DNA from: Lactuca virosa
Taxonomy: Eukaryota > Streptophyta > Magnoliopsida > Asterales > Asteraceae
Assembly (NCBI GenBank): GCA_928212115.1
Contig: CAKMRJ010005412.1
Location: 254,223,980-254,287,979 of the forward strand
DNA: 64,000 nucleotides
Reading direction: 5' to 3'
How positions within the stretch are numbered: position 1 is the first letter of the stretch; the number at the start of each line of letters is the position of its first letter. Positions 46,727 to 57,034 of the stretch are shown here, piece after piece. The position numbers were made by a program, and so were the translations under genes. The notes under the pieces were generated by a model. It made no database searches, was not told the DNA's origin, and saw only the letters and a list, made by a program, of their open reading frames with translations.

Positions 46727-47963
46727 TGTGACACCAGTCAAATTTTGGTCAAAAATAAATTGATCAATAATCGTAATTGGGATGAACCAAGTGGTAGAGT
46801 TTGTAACAAGGTTTCCAAAAACATAAAGAACACTGAAATCTGAGTTATAACGAAGAAGTTATGACCAATCGAAAATCCGCGGTAAAACCGCCAAAACACT
46901 GTTCAGTGTAAAAAGCGAATTTTCGATAAAATGATTTTTAGCCTTAACAATCTAAATGAAAGTTGTAGAATATGTTAAACCGAGAACGTTCATAAAAAGA
47001 ACATAAATATCCGACTTCGTATGAGGAAGTTATGATTTTTCGAAGTTTCGGTTTAGCAGTAGACAGCTAAAAATTCGAAATATAAATCGATCGATATTTA
47101 GCCGATGCAACTTAAACGAGAATCGAAGGTCTCGTCAAAATTAGCACAACGGTAAAAAGACAGACAAAAACGGACGTCGGATGAAGAAGTTATGAATTAT
47201 TAATGAATTCCCGTCCCGGTCTGTTTAAAATAATAATATGAAAAATAAAGTCAAAATCAGCCGACGAAGTCTAAATGAAAGTCGTAAAGTATGATTTTAC
47301 CTACGCGTGCATATAAAGAACGTCAAAAACGGAGCTCGTATGCGAAAGTTATGATTTTTGCAAGTTTTTGGCACGAAAATCAAGAAAATCTTGAAAACCG
47401 GGAAATTTCGCATGCAAGGCTTCGGACACGTTATCATCATGTGCGAGACTCCACGTGTCCTCCTCTGGTTGGACCACAGTATACGTGTAGCCTTCTGAGT
47501 GGACCGCAGCCGAGGTCCAATAATCTTCGGACACCCTCGCATCGGACACCCCGGAGACACCCCCCTTCGCATGTGCCTTCTCCCTATTGGACCGAAGCCT
47601 GACCACTTAGAAGCCGCCAGCAGTCCGAAGCACGTGCCTCGCACCGGGTCCGATCCGCACCGCCTTCGCAGGAGCTGCCGCGTGTGCTGCTGACTCGCCC
47701 CTCCCCTCGCCACCTGTCCTCCTCGGCCGAACCCTCACACCCCTATATAAAGGGTGCGAGCCTTCTCGGATGGAAGAGGTTTTTCACCCTATTTTTGGCC
47801 CTTTTTCACTCCTCTCTCTTCCATAACTTCACAAACAACCCCCAAGGCCCCGGTATCGCGTCTAAAGCCCGAAGCAAGCCCCGGAGCCCCGGAATTCTCA
47901 AGAATTCATCCTCTCTCCTGTCGAAACTCTGCCCGTTTTGAGCCGGTTTTTCGTCAAACAAAC

Positions 47964-48312
47964 TGATGAGAATAAATCTCAGATCGATTAGATCTTTCAC
48001 AGGTAAAAGAAGAAGATCAAACAGAACAAGCACAATGATATCAAGAAAACAGAACAGAATCAACAATATGCTTATGATTCAAATGTAGTCACGCCTCAGC
48101 AGAGCTCTATGAAGAACTTCCACTGTAGAGGCGAGCTAGGGTTTACAATACTCAAAATAAGAAACAATAATGTAAGCGTTAATTACAAAGACTGCATGCA
48201 TGCAGCTTAAATACCAAACCCTAGAGAAAACATGCACGGTTGGACAGGCCCAAACCGGCAATCAAAACTGGGCTAAGGACCGAGCCCATGACGCAACACC
48301 ATATGCCCAACA
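47964..48312 (-). repeat. 3' LTR of Copia B
   Basis: 349 bp from TGATGAGAAT to GCCCAACA. Compared with the other LTR I count four substitutions and no gap. Confidence 0.95.
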
Positions 48313-48326
48313 ATCTCCCCCTTTGC
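48313..48326 (-). promoter_or_regulatory. Polypurine tract of Copia B
   Basis: The minus strand reads GCAAAGGGGGAGAT right before the LTR, 18 nt after the accessory ORF stop. It is almost the same as in Copia A (2616-2628). Confidence 0.85.
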
Positions 48327-48344
48327 GTCGAATGAGGCGAGAGA

Positions 48345-51300
48345 TCATTTTCTTTGAGTGGGCTTTGCAGTCTTCACCACCTTGAACAGCCGAGGGATGA
48401 TTGCAAGAAGTGTTTGCCGAAACTGAATGTACCATCGTAGCATGTCAGTAAACAGCTTCTTGTCGGCTGCAGAATTGTGATTGCATTTGTGGATAATCTC
48501 TAAAATATGCTCCAAGCAAGCAGTTGAAAATAAGTGCTTATCACACAAAGCAAAAATACATTTTTGCCTTTCACCCCTGACGAACATCACAGTATGAGAC
48601 TGTGTGTCGATCTTTCCCTTGACCATAGTATTTACATCGCCCATTCTGCCAGAAGGTTTGATCGTTGGACGCTTGTGAATGGTAGAGGCAACCTCTTGGT
48701 CCATTTTCGCTACCTCGTGAATGTATCATACAAGCGTTCGCTTGACATGGTCTATGATTGGCTGATACTCCTGTGGATTTGACATCAAGATGTTGTTGAG
48801 AAGTATCCAATCATGGGGATTGAGGTTCGGTAGATCAGCAAGAGAGAAGTGGTGAACCGAGCCTTCAGAGCCTCGAGTCACTTTGAATTTTACATTAACG
48901 AACTTCCCTGCTGAGTAAGGCTTCATCACCTTGACAGTAGTAATTTTCAGTAAGCTCCATGTCAGGTAATGAGGTTGATCATATTCCAGATAGTACTCCA
49001 AAAGATCCCTATCAACCTTCGGGTCTGGAGAGGGAATAGGCACAGTAGAGTCAAAGCAGTGAAAAACGAATGCCTTTCGCATGATAGACATGTCAAACTG
49101 TGCATCCTTGGAGTTTTCAAGCCCGAAAGACATCACAGGCTCTAGCCAAAGTGTGCTTGGTTCATCAATAGCACACCTTTGGAGCGAATCAAGAGTCCAT
49201 TCAAGAAAAATGGACTTCTTCTTTTCCAGGAGCTCTTTTTCCTTTAGCTCTTTTTCAAGCTCCAGTGATTCCTTCCTAAGCTTTTCTTCAAGCTCTTTAT
49301 CAGATGTCTTCGTTTTCTGAAAAATGTTAGAGGGATCTGCTTGAAATCTATCTTCAAAGTCATCATCATCACTTTCGTCATCTTCACCAATTATCTTCTT
49401 CTTTTTCTCCCTTTTGCTGCCCGAAGCTTCATTACCCTTTGGTGCAGCAGTAGATTTAGATTCAGGAGGAGGTTTAGTTTGTTCCTTTTCCTTTTCTTTC
49501 CCTTCTTCTCCCCCTTGTTTCGGCTGAGCAGGGGTCACCGAAACACCCTCGATACGACTTAGGATGTCCAGTGCTGGCCTGAGTTTCTCAGCCAAGTGTC
49601 TACGAATAGTAATGGAGAGAATGGGATCATAGGCTTCAATAAGGTGCAACAAAATGGAATGACGTCAATAACTGAACTTCGTATGACCTCCCTCTCAGAT
49701 TTCATATCATTAAGTTCAGCTGTAGCAGTGCGAAGCTTGAGATTCTGCATCTTCAGCTGAGAGGTTCGTTTATCGAGTTCATCCATGATGCGATTTTCCA
49801 CTGCAAGCTCTGTTTCCAATTGAGTAAGACGCTCATCCACCTGTGTATGAAGACGTGCGTTGGCACTTTCAATGGCCTTTCGAGCACCCTCAAGATTAGC
49901 CCATTCGGTTTCAAGCGAACTCTGGAGAGTTGCAACCGAGTCATTGACCGTTTTGGCGTTCTTTTGAGCAGCAGCCTGCAAAGAATCTAAGAACAATTGA
50001 GCTTCAGAAATTAGTTTTTCGACTTTTTCGGTCGCGTCTTTGCATTCTTTAGTGGAAGCCTCAACAGCAATGGAGGCTTTCTGGCATTGGGAGGTGGAGG
50101 CGTCGATAGCTTTAGCTGCAGCATTGAGGGATATGTCATGGTCCTTGACAACTGAAGTGAATAAAGCTTTGAGAGCAGCTTCAGAATAGGCACCAAAAGA
50201 TGAAGAGGAAAGAAGCTGATCAAGCTTGTCAGTAACAGTATTTAGATGACGCTTAGTAACCGGAGCATCATCGTCGTCATCGCTCTGAACTCGGTAAGGG
50301 CTGAAATAGGTAGAATCAAATTCCAAATCCTCGCCCCCGAGAACAGTGTTGGTTTCGGCTGATTGAGTTGGTGAATGAGTTTCGGTTGTGAGTGGTGGTT
50401 CGGTAGTGAAAGTGGTTTCGGTTGTAATTGGAGGTTCGGTTATGATGGGGGTTTCGGTTGCCATAGAACGAGCCCCCGTATCAGATACGTTGGTTCGTAC
50501 TCCGGTGGTGGTGGTAGTAGTGGAGTAAGTGAAGATTGGTGTAGAAATGGGAATTGTGGAAAACGGTTGAGATGTATTTATAGGAAAAATAGGAGGGAGG
50601 GAGATAGGTACCGAAACTGGTGTAGGCAATCGTGGTGGAGTATCACCACGAACCGAACCTGCATCCTCTGAGCTGTCTCCGTCAGATTCGCTTGGAGGAG
50701 TGGGGGGTTGAGTGGGAGGCACATACTCTGAATCAGAGTCACTCGATGATTGGAGAATAAGGCGGCGAGCAGGCTTCTTTACTTTCTTTGCTTTAGACTG
50801 AGCTGCTGCTGCTTTCTGCACCTTTCGCTTCCTAGGGGTTTGAACTTTCGATACTTGAGCCCCTTTATCCCCTTTCTTTCCTTCTGCCTTTTTGCCCCAT
50901 TTTTCTGGAATGTCTGCTTCTTCGATCGACATTACCATTTCATCAGTAAGTTCCCTTGGACCAGAGGAGGGAAGCTCCTTGTAATCCTGAATAAGTTTGC
51001 TTGTAGAAGGCACAGAGGAATACATTGACTCAGGAATGGAGCCAATAAAAGTGAATTTGGAGGCATGAGAGACTATGATGTTGGTAGTGTGAAAAGTGGC
51101 AATGGAAGAGAGCATGGAGTCTGCCATAATCGGAACATGAAACCGATCCATGATCCACTGTGTAACAATAGACCAAAATCGAGCACATGAAATTTCAGTG
51201 TGCCGGGATGAAGAAGATAAACTCTGAATCAGTTGATGCCATAGAACCTTTCCAAAATCGACATTGAGACCGTGATACACACCATAAAGAATAGTCATGA

Positions 51301-51817
51301 AGAACTTACTCGCACCATCAGAACCAGGACTCCTTTCAGAAAGTCCTTTGAAGAGCAGTGTGAATAGGCCATTCCATTGAGGAGGAAGGCAGGACTTTTT
51401 GAATCTGGTAATTGTCGTTAGAATTTTAGTGTAACCCATGTTGTAGAACATCGAAAATAGTTGGCCAGTGGTAATAGAATCAGGGGTCACCATGGACTCT
51501 TCATTTGCAAGCCCTAGAAGAGTACAGAAACGAGTCTTGGAGATGGAAGCCTTCTGATTGAGAATTTCGAAGAAAATTTTGTCTGCTCCTTTGTCATATG
51601 TTGTAGTAGAGTAGACTTGAGAGAGACAGGACATCGGAACAACTTCGATAGGGGTTAGGGCTTTGACAATTGGGGAATACTTCAGACATTCCACCACTTG
51701 ATACATGTACGTATCATACAGAAAAGGAGAGAGATCGATCAGTAGGTTCTGATTAGGCTTGATAGCAAGAAGAGTTGAGCGTGAAGAAGTTTCTTGAACT
51801 GACGATGATTCTGCCAT
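48345..51817 (-). pseudogene. Copia B accessory ORF (env-like position), one frameshift and one stop
   Basis: Function unknown. The most plausible start is ATG 51817 (MAESSSVQETSSRS); the frame is open upstream to 52060 but that part looks non-coding. The first ~310 residues are folded-looking and Trp/Phe/Tyr-rich (LLIDLSPFLYDTYMYQVVEC, FCTLLGLANEESM). Next come a basic, nuclear-signal-like part (KRKVQK, KAKKVKKPARRLILQSS), an acidic Ser stretch, a Thr/Pro-rich repeat region (ITEPPITTETTF), a coiled coil (ATEKVEKLISEAQ to LKMQNLKLRTATAELND) and, after a one-base shift near 49660, a Lys/Glu-rich part and a C-terminal domain (FSLADLPNLNPHDWILLNN, GERQKCIFALCDKHLFS). A TGA at 48728-48726 interrupts that domain. 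No signal peptide or membrane segment is evident, unlike a true envelope protein. Order, basic motif and C-terminal pattern are shared with the Copia A ORF. Confidence 0.8.
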
Positions 51818-53482
51818 TGTAGAAGCTTGGAGAAGAAGATGAACAGTAAGATGAATCGCCTTTGTTCTTTGAGAGATTTGAAATCGATAAAAGGTAAAGA
51901 TCAGCGTGCCAAATCCTTTTATAGGTACAAGTAGGAGAGATAAAAAATCCGGCTGATATTTTGGAGTTATTTGAAACGGCGCCTGATTTGACGGATGAAC
52001 AGTTGTCATACGCAGTGATGACGCATGAAAGAGAAAGGACGTTTCCTTTTTACACGCCATTCCATAAAAAGTGCTTTTTCAAATCGTCAAAACCGTTGGA
52101 GAATTTCTGAGTCAGCCTTACCTTTATCCCAATCGTCACCCCATATTTCACATGAACCGTCATCGCTTTTTAACTTTATCGAGCATTGAATCACCGTTAA
52201 TAGAACCAGAATTTGGAAAATCAAAAATTTTCGTGCATAGAGTGTAAAAGATAAAGAAATAAAGCAAAAAATGTGGGATAATTTGTGATGTCTTAAAAGG
52301 ACATAAAGCAACTGATTCTGGGCACGAATCTCTTCCTTCAAAGTCAAGAGAGACCTTGAAGTGCTTGTGTGGCTTCCCATTAAATAACGATCAAATACTT
52401 GTTAAGAAGTATTGAAAGGCATCTTTTATTTTAAAGCTTATAATGGGTGGTTTTCGCTTCGATGCAAGAATTCGATACTTGATATAAGACCGAAACTGAA
52501 CGAAGTACTTGTGAGATCAATGTGATCTTGTTGAACAAGTAGGTAGGGAATTTATTCAGTGACTTGTTGAAATGAATAAGTGGAAATCTCAAAAAAAAAT
52601 AAACTGGATCTCTTTGGGAAGAAACGCCTTGGTAGTAGACAATTTCATAAAAGACCACGCAAAAATAAAAAGAGATTTCATTAGGTAACCAGTAAGTTCT
52701 TGAATAATTAATTCACCGTCAATTCATTATTGGTGTTGGATGTTGGGTTTCACTCAGCACGTGGTATACGTATCTAAGATCATTAACACAGAAGTTGTGT
52801 AACCATAAACCTCAGTGGTAAGGACCGAGAGTCTCAAGGGTTACAATGGTGAACCAAAAGTAGATGGAGAATGTAAGGGAGGTGGCTATAGAACCGAAAG
52901 TACCTTCTGCTAGATAGACATGACAAAGCAGAAAAACTCTTAACTCATATGAAAAGAGTAAGGTAGATCTAGATGGAGTTGCAGTTAATGGCCTAATTGG
53001 GAAGAAACGATAGATCGAATCATTAAGGTCTGCTCAAAGTCGTAAAGGCTTTGGTCAACATGCAGCAGCATGCTTCTAGGGACCCTTAACTAGTTCGTAC
53101 TTAAATAAAATATACTTGCCTTAGATTCACATTCTGTTGTACTGGAACGCTTGTCACCTAATAAAAATAAGAACACACCACACAAACCAGACTAACGAAA
53201 AAAAACAAAGAAAATACTTTTGAATTTTTTGGAATTTTCTGGAAAAGAATAAAAACAGAAAGATAAAATATTTTTGGATTTTTGAAAGAAAATATACAAA
53301 AGAATACAATCAAAACGCCTTGATTTGAAATAGAAGCGAACGAGTGCAGATGGACCGAACCCAAAATAGACCGAACGCTCGGTTCATTTCGGTTCATGGT
53401 CGAGCCGAACCCAAAATAGACCGAACCCGAAATAGACCGAACGCTCGGTTCATTTCGGTTCACTCTATTTCGCTTCTTACCT
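51818..53482 (-). other. Copia B spacer between RNase H and accessory ORF
   Basis: 1.66 kb without a convincing gene. Next to the RNase H end it holds a small tandem array (53344-53462). I see no certain promoter or splice signals for the accessory ORF, so its route of expression is unknown. Confidence 0.55.
53344..53462. repeat. Short tandem array with CGAAC/GGTTC dyads
   Basis: Diverged copies of CCGAACCCAAAATAGA and of CGCTCGGTTCATTTCGGTTC alternate. Because CCGAAC and GTTCGG words are complementary, the array can fold on itself. Confidence 0.75.
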
Positions 53483-55831
53483 TTATTGAAGCGAAGGCGA
53501 TTTTGGTACTGATTCCGATTCCATCATTCCTAGGCCTTGCAAAATCTTGTTGAAACTTGTTTCAGGAAGAGCCATAGTGAATATATCTGCCAGTTGATCA
53601 GTTGTCCTTACAAAGTGAATTTCGACATTGCCATCTTCCACGTGATCTTTGATGAAGTGATACCTCAGGGCGATATGTTTGGTCTTTGAGTGTTGCACCG
53701 GGTTGTGAGAAATCCTAATTGCACTTTCAGAGTCACAATATAACAAAATTTTCTTCATGTTCAGCCCGTAATCTCTAAGCTGACCCTGGATCCATACCAC
53801 CTGAAATGTGCATGAGGCGGCAGCGATGTATTCAGCTTCTGCCGTTGAGAGAGAAACACATGTTTGTTTCTTTGATTGCCAGCTAACCAATTTGCCATCA
53901 ACAAACTGGCATCCTCCAGTGGTACTTTTACGATCTAATCCACAGCCACCTAAGTCAGCGTCTGAGAATGCTTGGACAAAGAAGCCTGAATTGGCTGGAT
54001 ACCACAGACCGAGAGAAGAGGTTCGCTTTAGATAGCGAAAGATGTTTTTCACAGCTTGTAAATGAGGTTCACGTGGGTTGGCTTGGAATCGGGCACAATA
54101 ACAAACCGAGAACATGATGTCGGGTCTGCTGGCTGTAAGATACATTAGGGACCCAATCATTTGACGATAAAGCGTCATGTCAGCGGCTGGCTTCTCCAAC
54201 GAAGGAGTAAGCTTTGTCCCAAAAGCCATTGGAACTTTAACTTTGGAATCCCCCATCATACCAAACTTAGCAAGTAGTGTCTTGGTGTATGCCTCCTGAT
54301 TAATAAAAATGCCTTCGGGTCCCTGTCTAATGTTTAAGCCAAGGAAAAAGTTAATTGGACCCATTGAGCTCATCTCAAATTTAGTTTCCATCAACTTCCT
54401 GAATTCAGCTGTTAAGCTGGGATTCGTGGAGCCGAAGATGATATCATCAACGTAAATTTGGACTATCATAAGGTGGTTACCTTCTCTCTTACGAAAGAAG
54501 GTTGGGTCAACCAAACCTTGTTTGAATTTAGACATTTTTAGAAATCGAGTGAGAGTTTCACACCATGCTCTGGGAGCCTGTTTTAGGCCATAAACTGCTT
54601 TGTCAAGTATGTAACTATGCTCTGGATATTTCTCGTTCACGAAGCCTGGCGGTTGCTCAACATATACGGTTTCTTCAAGTTCTCCGTTGAGGAAGGCACA
54701 CTTGCCGTCCATTTGATAGACTTCAAAGTTTTTATGTGCAGCATAGGCAAGAAAGAAACGAACTGACTCTAATCTTGCAACAGGAGCGAAGGTCTCTTCA
54801 TAATCAATACCTTCTTCCTGACAGTAGCCTTTCACCACTAAGCGAGCTTTGTTACGAATTACGTTCCCTTCCTTATCCATCTTGTTTCTGAATACCCATT
54901 TGAGACCGACAACCGAAGCATCCTTTGGAGTTGGAATAAGACGCCATACTTTGTTCCTTTCAAATTCATTCAGCTCATCTTGCATGGCCTGAACCCAGTC
55001 AGAATGATCAAGTGCTGAATTAACAGTCTTTGGTTCAACTTTGGAAACAAAAGAGTTGAACATGCAAAACTCTACTTGAGAAAAGAGTGCAGCTTGTTTC
55101 GCTTTGATATGTGATCTAGTTAACACAGTTTCTGAGGATTCTCCAATAATTTGACTCTGATGATGATCTTTGGTCCACTTGACGAGTGGAGGATAATTAG
55201 GATCAAATGAAGGATCTAGTTCATCATTGACTTCTACCTCAGGCTCCGACAGATTGTCCTCATCGTTATTGTTAACATTCTCCCCCTCGAGTGAAGATGC
55301 ATGTTCTGCTGCAGGATTAGAATCTTCTTCGACGAGAGGAGACAACACTTCAAATTCGAGCTCAAAATTGTTCGTTGGATTTTGACTTTCGGTTGTTGAG
55401 CTCTCCCCCTGGAATGAAGAACCTTGATCTAGTTGTGGAGACGAACCCTCCCCCTGGACAGAAGGACGATCATTTGAAGATTTGCTTTCGTCTGGCCTTT
55501 CGGTTACATTAGATTGATCATCAGCCATCTTTTGAGCAGCATCGTTAATGATTTGCTTTAGACAATCAACCTTGTTGTCTTTCGCCGTTGATTCAGAATT
55601 TATTGCCGTTTCAGGCTCATCAAACAGAAGCATATATTGCTCGAAAAGATTTGAAATAGGGGCTGTTACTTGACCAGTCTTTGGAAAGATTTCCTGGATT
55701 GCCCCTTCGGTTGTCTTCATCTTCTTGACATATCTATCATCAAAAGTGACATAGTATGTTTCTTCAATCTTCTTAGAGCGTTTGTTTAGAACTCTATATG
55801 CTTTAGAATTCAGGGAGTAACCTAAGAAAAT
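53483..55831 (-). pseudogene. pol: Copia B reverse transcriptase and RNase H
   Basis: Open from the TGA at 55834-55832 to its own stop at 53483; 745 residues from ATG 55720. Residues 1-235 are an acidic, Ser-rich linker. RT runs from DWVQAMQDELNEFERNKVW (about 241): KWVFRNK, KARLVVKGYCQEEGIDYEET, FAPVARLESVR, the QMDGKCAFLNGEL motif (usual QMDVKSAFLNG) and the intact catalytic box YVDD at 423-426. RNase H follows: AFSDADLGGC (about 584-593), SWQSKKQTCVSLSTAEAEYI and LLYCDSESA, all catalytic acids present. In the same frame as integrase. As a separate unit it is intact, but a single stop cuts it off from Gag-integrase. Confidence 0.93.
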
Positions 55832-57034
55832 TCACTCATCAGCCTTAGCATCGAACTTGTTTCGATTCTCTTTAGAGTTGAAGATGAAGCATCTGGAACC
55901 GAACACATGGAAGAATTTTACATTCGGTTTGCGATTGTTCAAGATCTCGTAAGGAGTGTGAGAGAATCGCTTGTTTAGATATGATCTATTTTGAGTGTAA
56001 CAAGCAGCAGCTATAGCATCAGCCCAGAAATACAAAGGCAATGAAGCGAAGCTCAGCATAGTGCGAGCTGCTTCGCACAGAGATCGGTTTCGCCTTTCGA
56101 CGATTCCATTTTGTTGTGGAGTATATGGGGCTGAAAAATTATGAGTTGCTCCCTTCTCAGCTAGAAAATCTTCGAAATCTTTGTTTTTGAATTCCAAGCC
56201 GTTGTCACTTCGTACGTTGCGAACAACTTTCCTCAGTTGAATTTCCACCTGTTTTATGAAGAGCTTGAGCTTTGGAGTAGCCTCAGATTTTTGCTTCAAG
56301 AAGAATACCCATGTGAAGCGAGAGAAGTCGTCGACGACAACCAGAATGTACTTGTTTCCACCAATGCTTTCAATGGAAGAGGGACCACACAGATCGATGT
56401 GCAATAACTCCAATGGTTCTATCACCTTTGTATTGATAATGGAAGAATGACTTTGTCTACTATGCTTTCCCATTTCACAGGCTGCGCATAGATGTTCTTT
56501 GTCGAATTTGAGAACTGGAAGACCTCGAACATGATCTCCTAAAACCAGCTTGTTGATATCCTTGAAATTAAGATGAGAGAGTCGTCGATGCCATAACCAG
56601 CTTTCGTCTGAATGAGCTTTCGTAAGTAAGCAGACGGCTGGTTTTCCTCTAATCGGATTGAGGTTTAAAGGGTACATTTCCCCCTTTCGCTTCGATTTCA
56701 GTAGAACGTTATTTGACTTCTTCTCGACTATCTCTGAGCCTTCATCATCAAATGATACCTTCAATCCAGTTCCAACGACCAGCTGTGATACGCTGATAAG
56801 GTTGTGTTGAAGTCCCTCAACATATGCGACCTTTCTAATTGAGAAATCACCATTCGTAATCATTCCATAGCCTTTGATAGTACCATACGAGTTGTTTCCG
56901 TACTTCACAATACCATCATCCTTGAGAGACTGAAACTCCCTCAGTTCTTCCTTCCTCCCTGTCATGTGACGTGAGCAGCCACTGTCAATGTACCATTCTT
57001 CGTCAAACTGCTCGTCACGTAAAACCTGCAAAAA
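55832..57034 (-). pseudogene. pol: Copia B protease and integrase
   Basis: The frame reopens right after TAA 57037-57035 with TTT TTG CAG and runs 399 codons to TGA 55834-55832. Protease: EEWYIDSGCSRHMTG with the catalytic DSG at residues 16-18 counted from the TTG. The GAG-pre-integrase zinc domain has LWHRRLSHLN and CAACEMGKHSRQ (HHCC). The integrase core has HIDLCGPS, VVVDDFSRFTWVFF, RSDNGLEF and QQNGIVERRNR, so D, D and E are all present. The TGA interrupts the usual text FLGYS that follows. No frameshift on either side. Confidence 0.93.

Noticed and set aside
49559..52060. Considered a host nuclear gene because of length and nuclear-signal-like motifs
   Set aside because: It lies between RNase H and the 3' LTR of a complete element inside one target-site duplication, and a related ORF sits in the same place in another Copia element.
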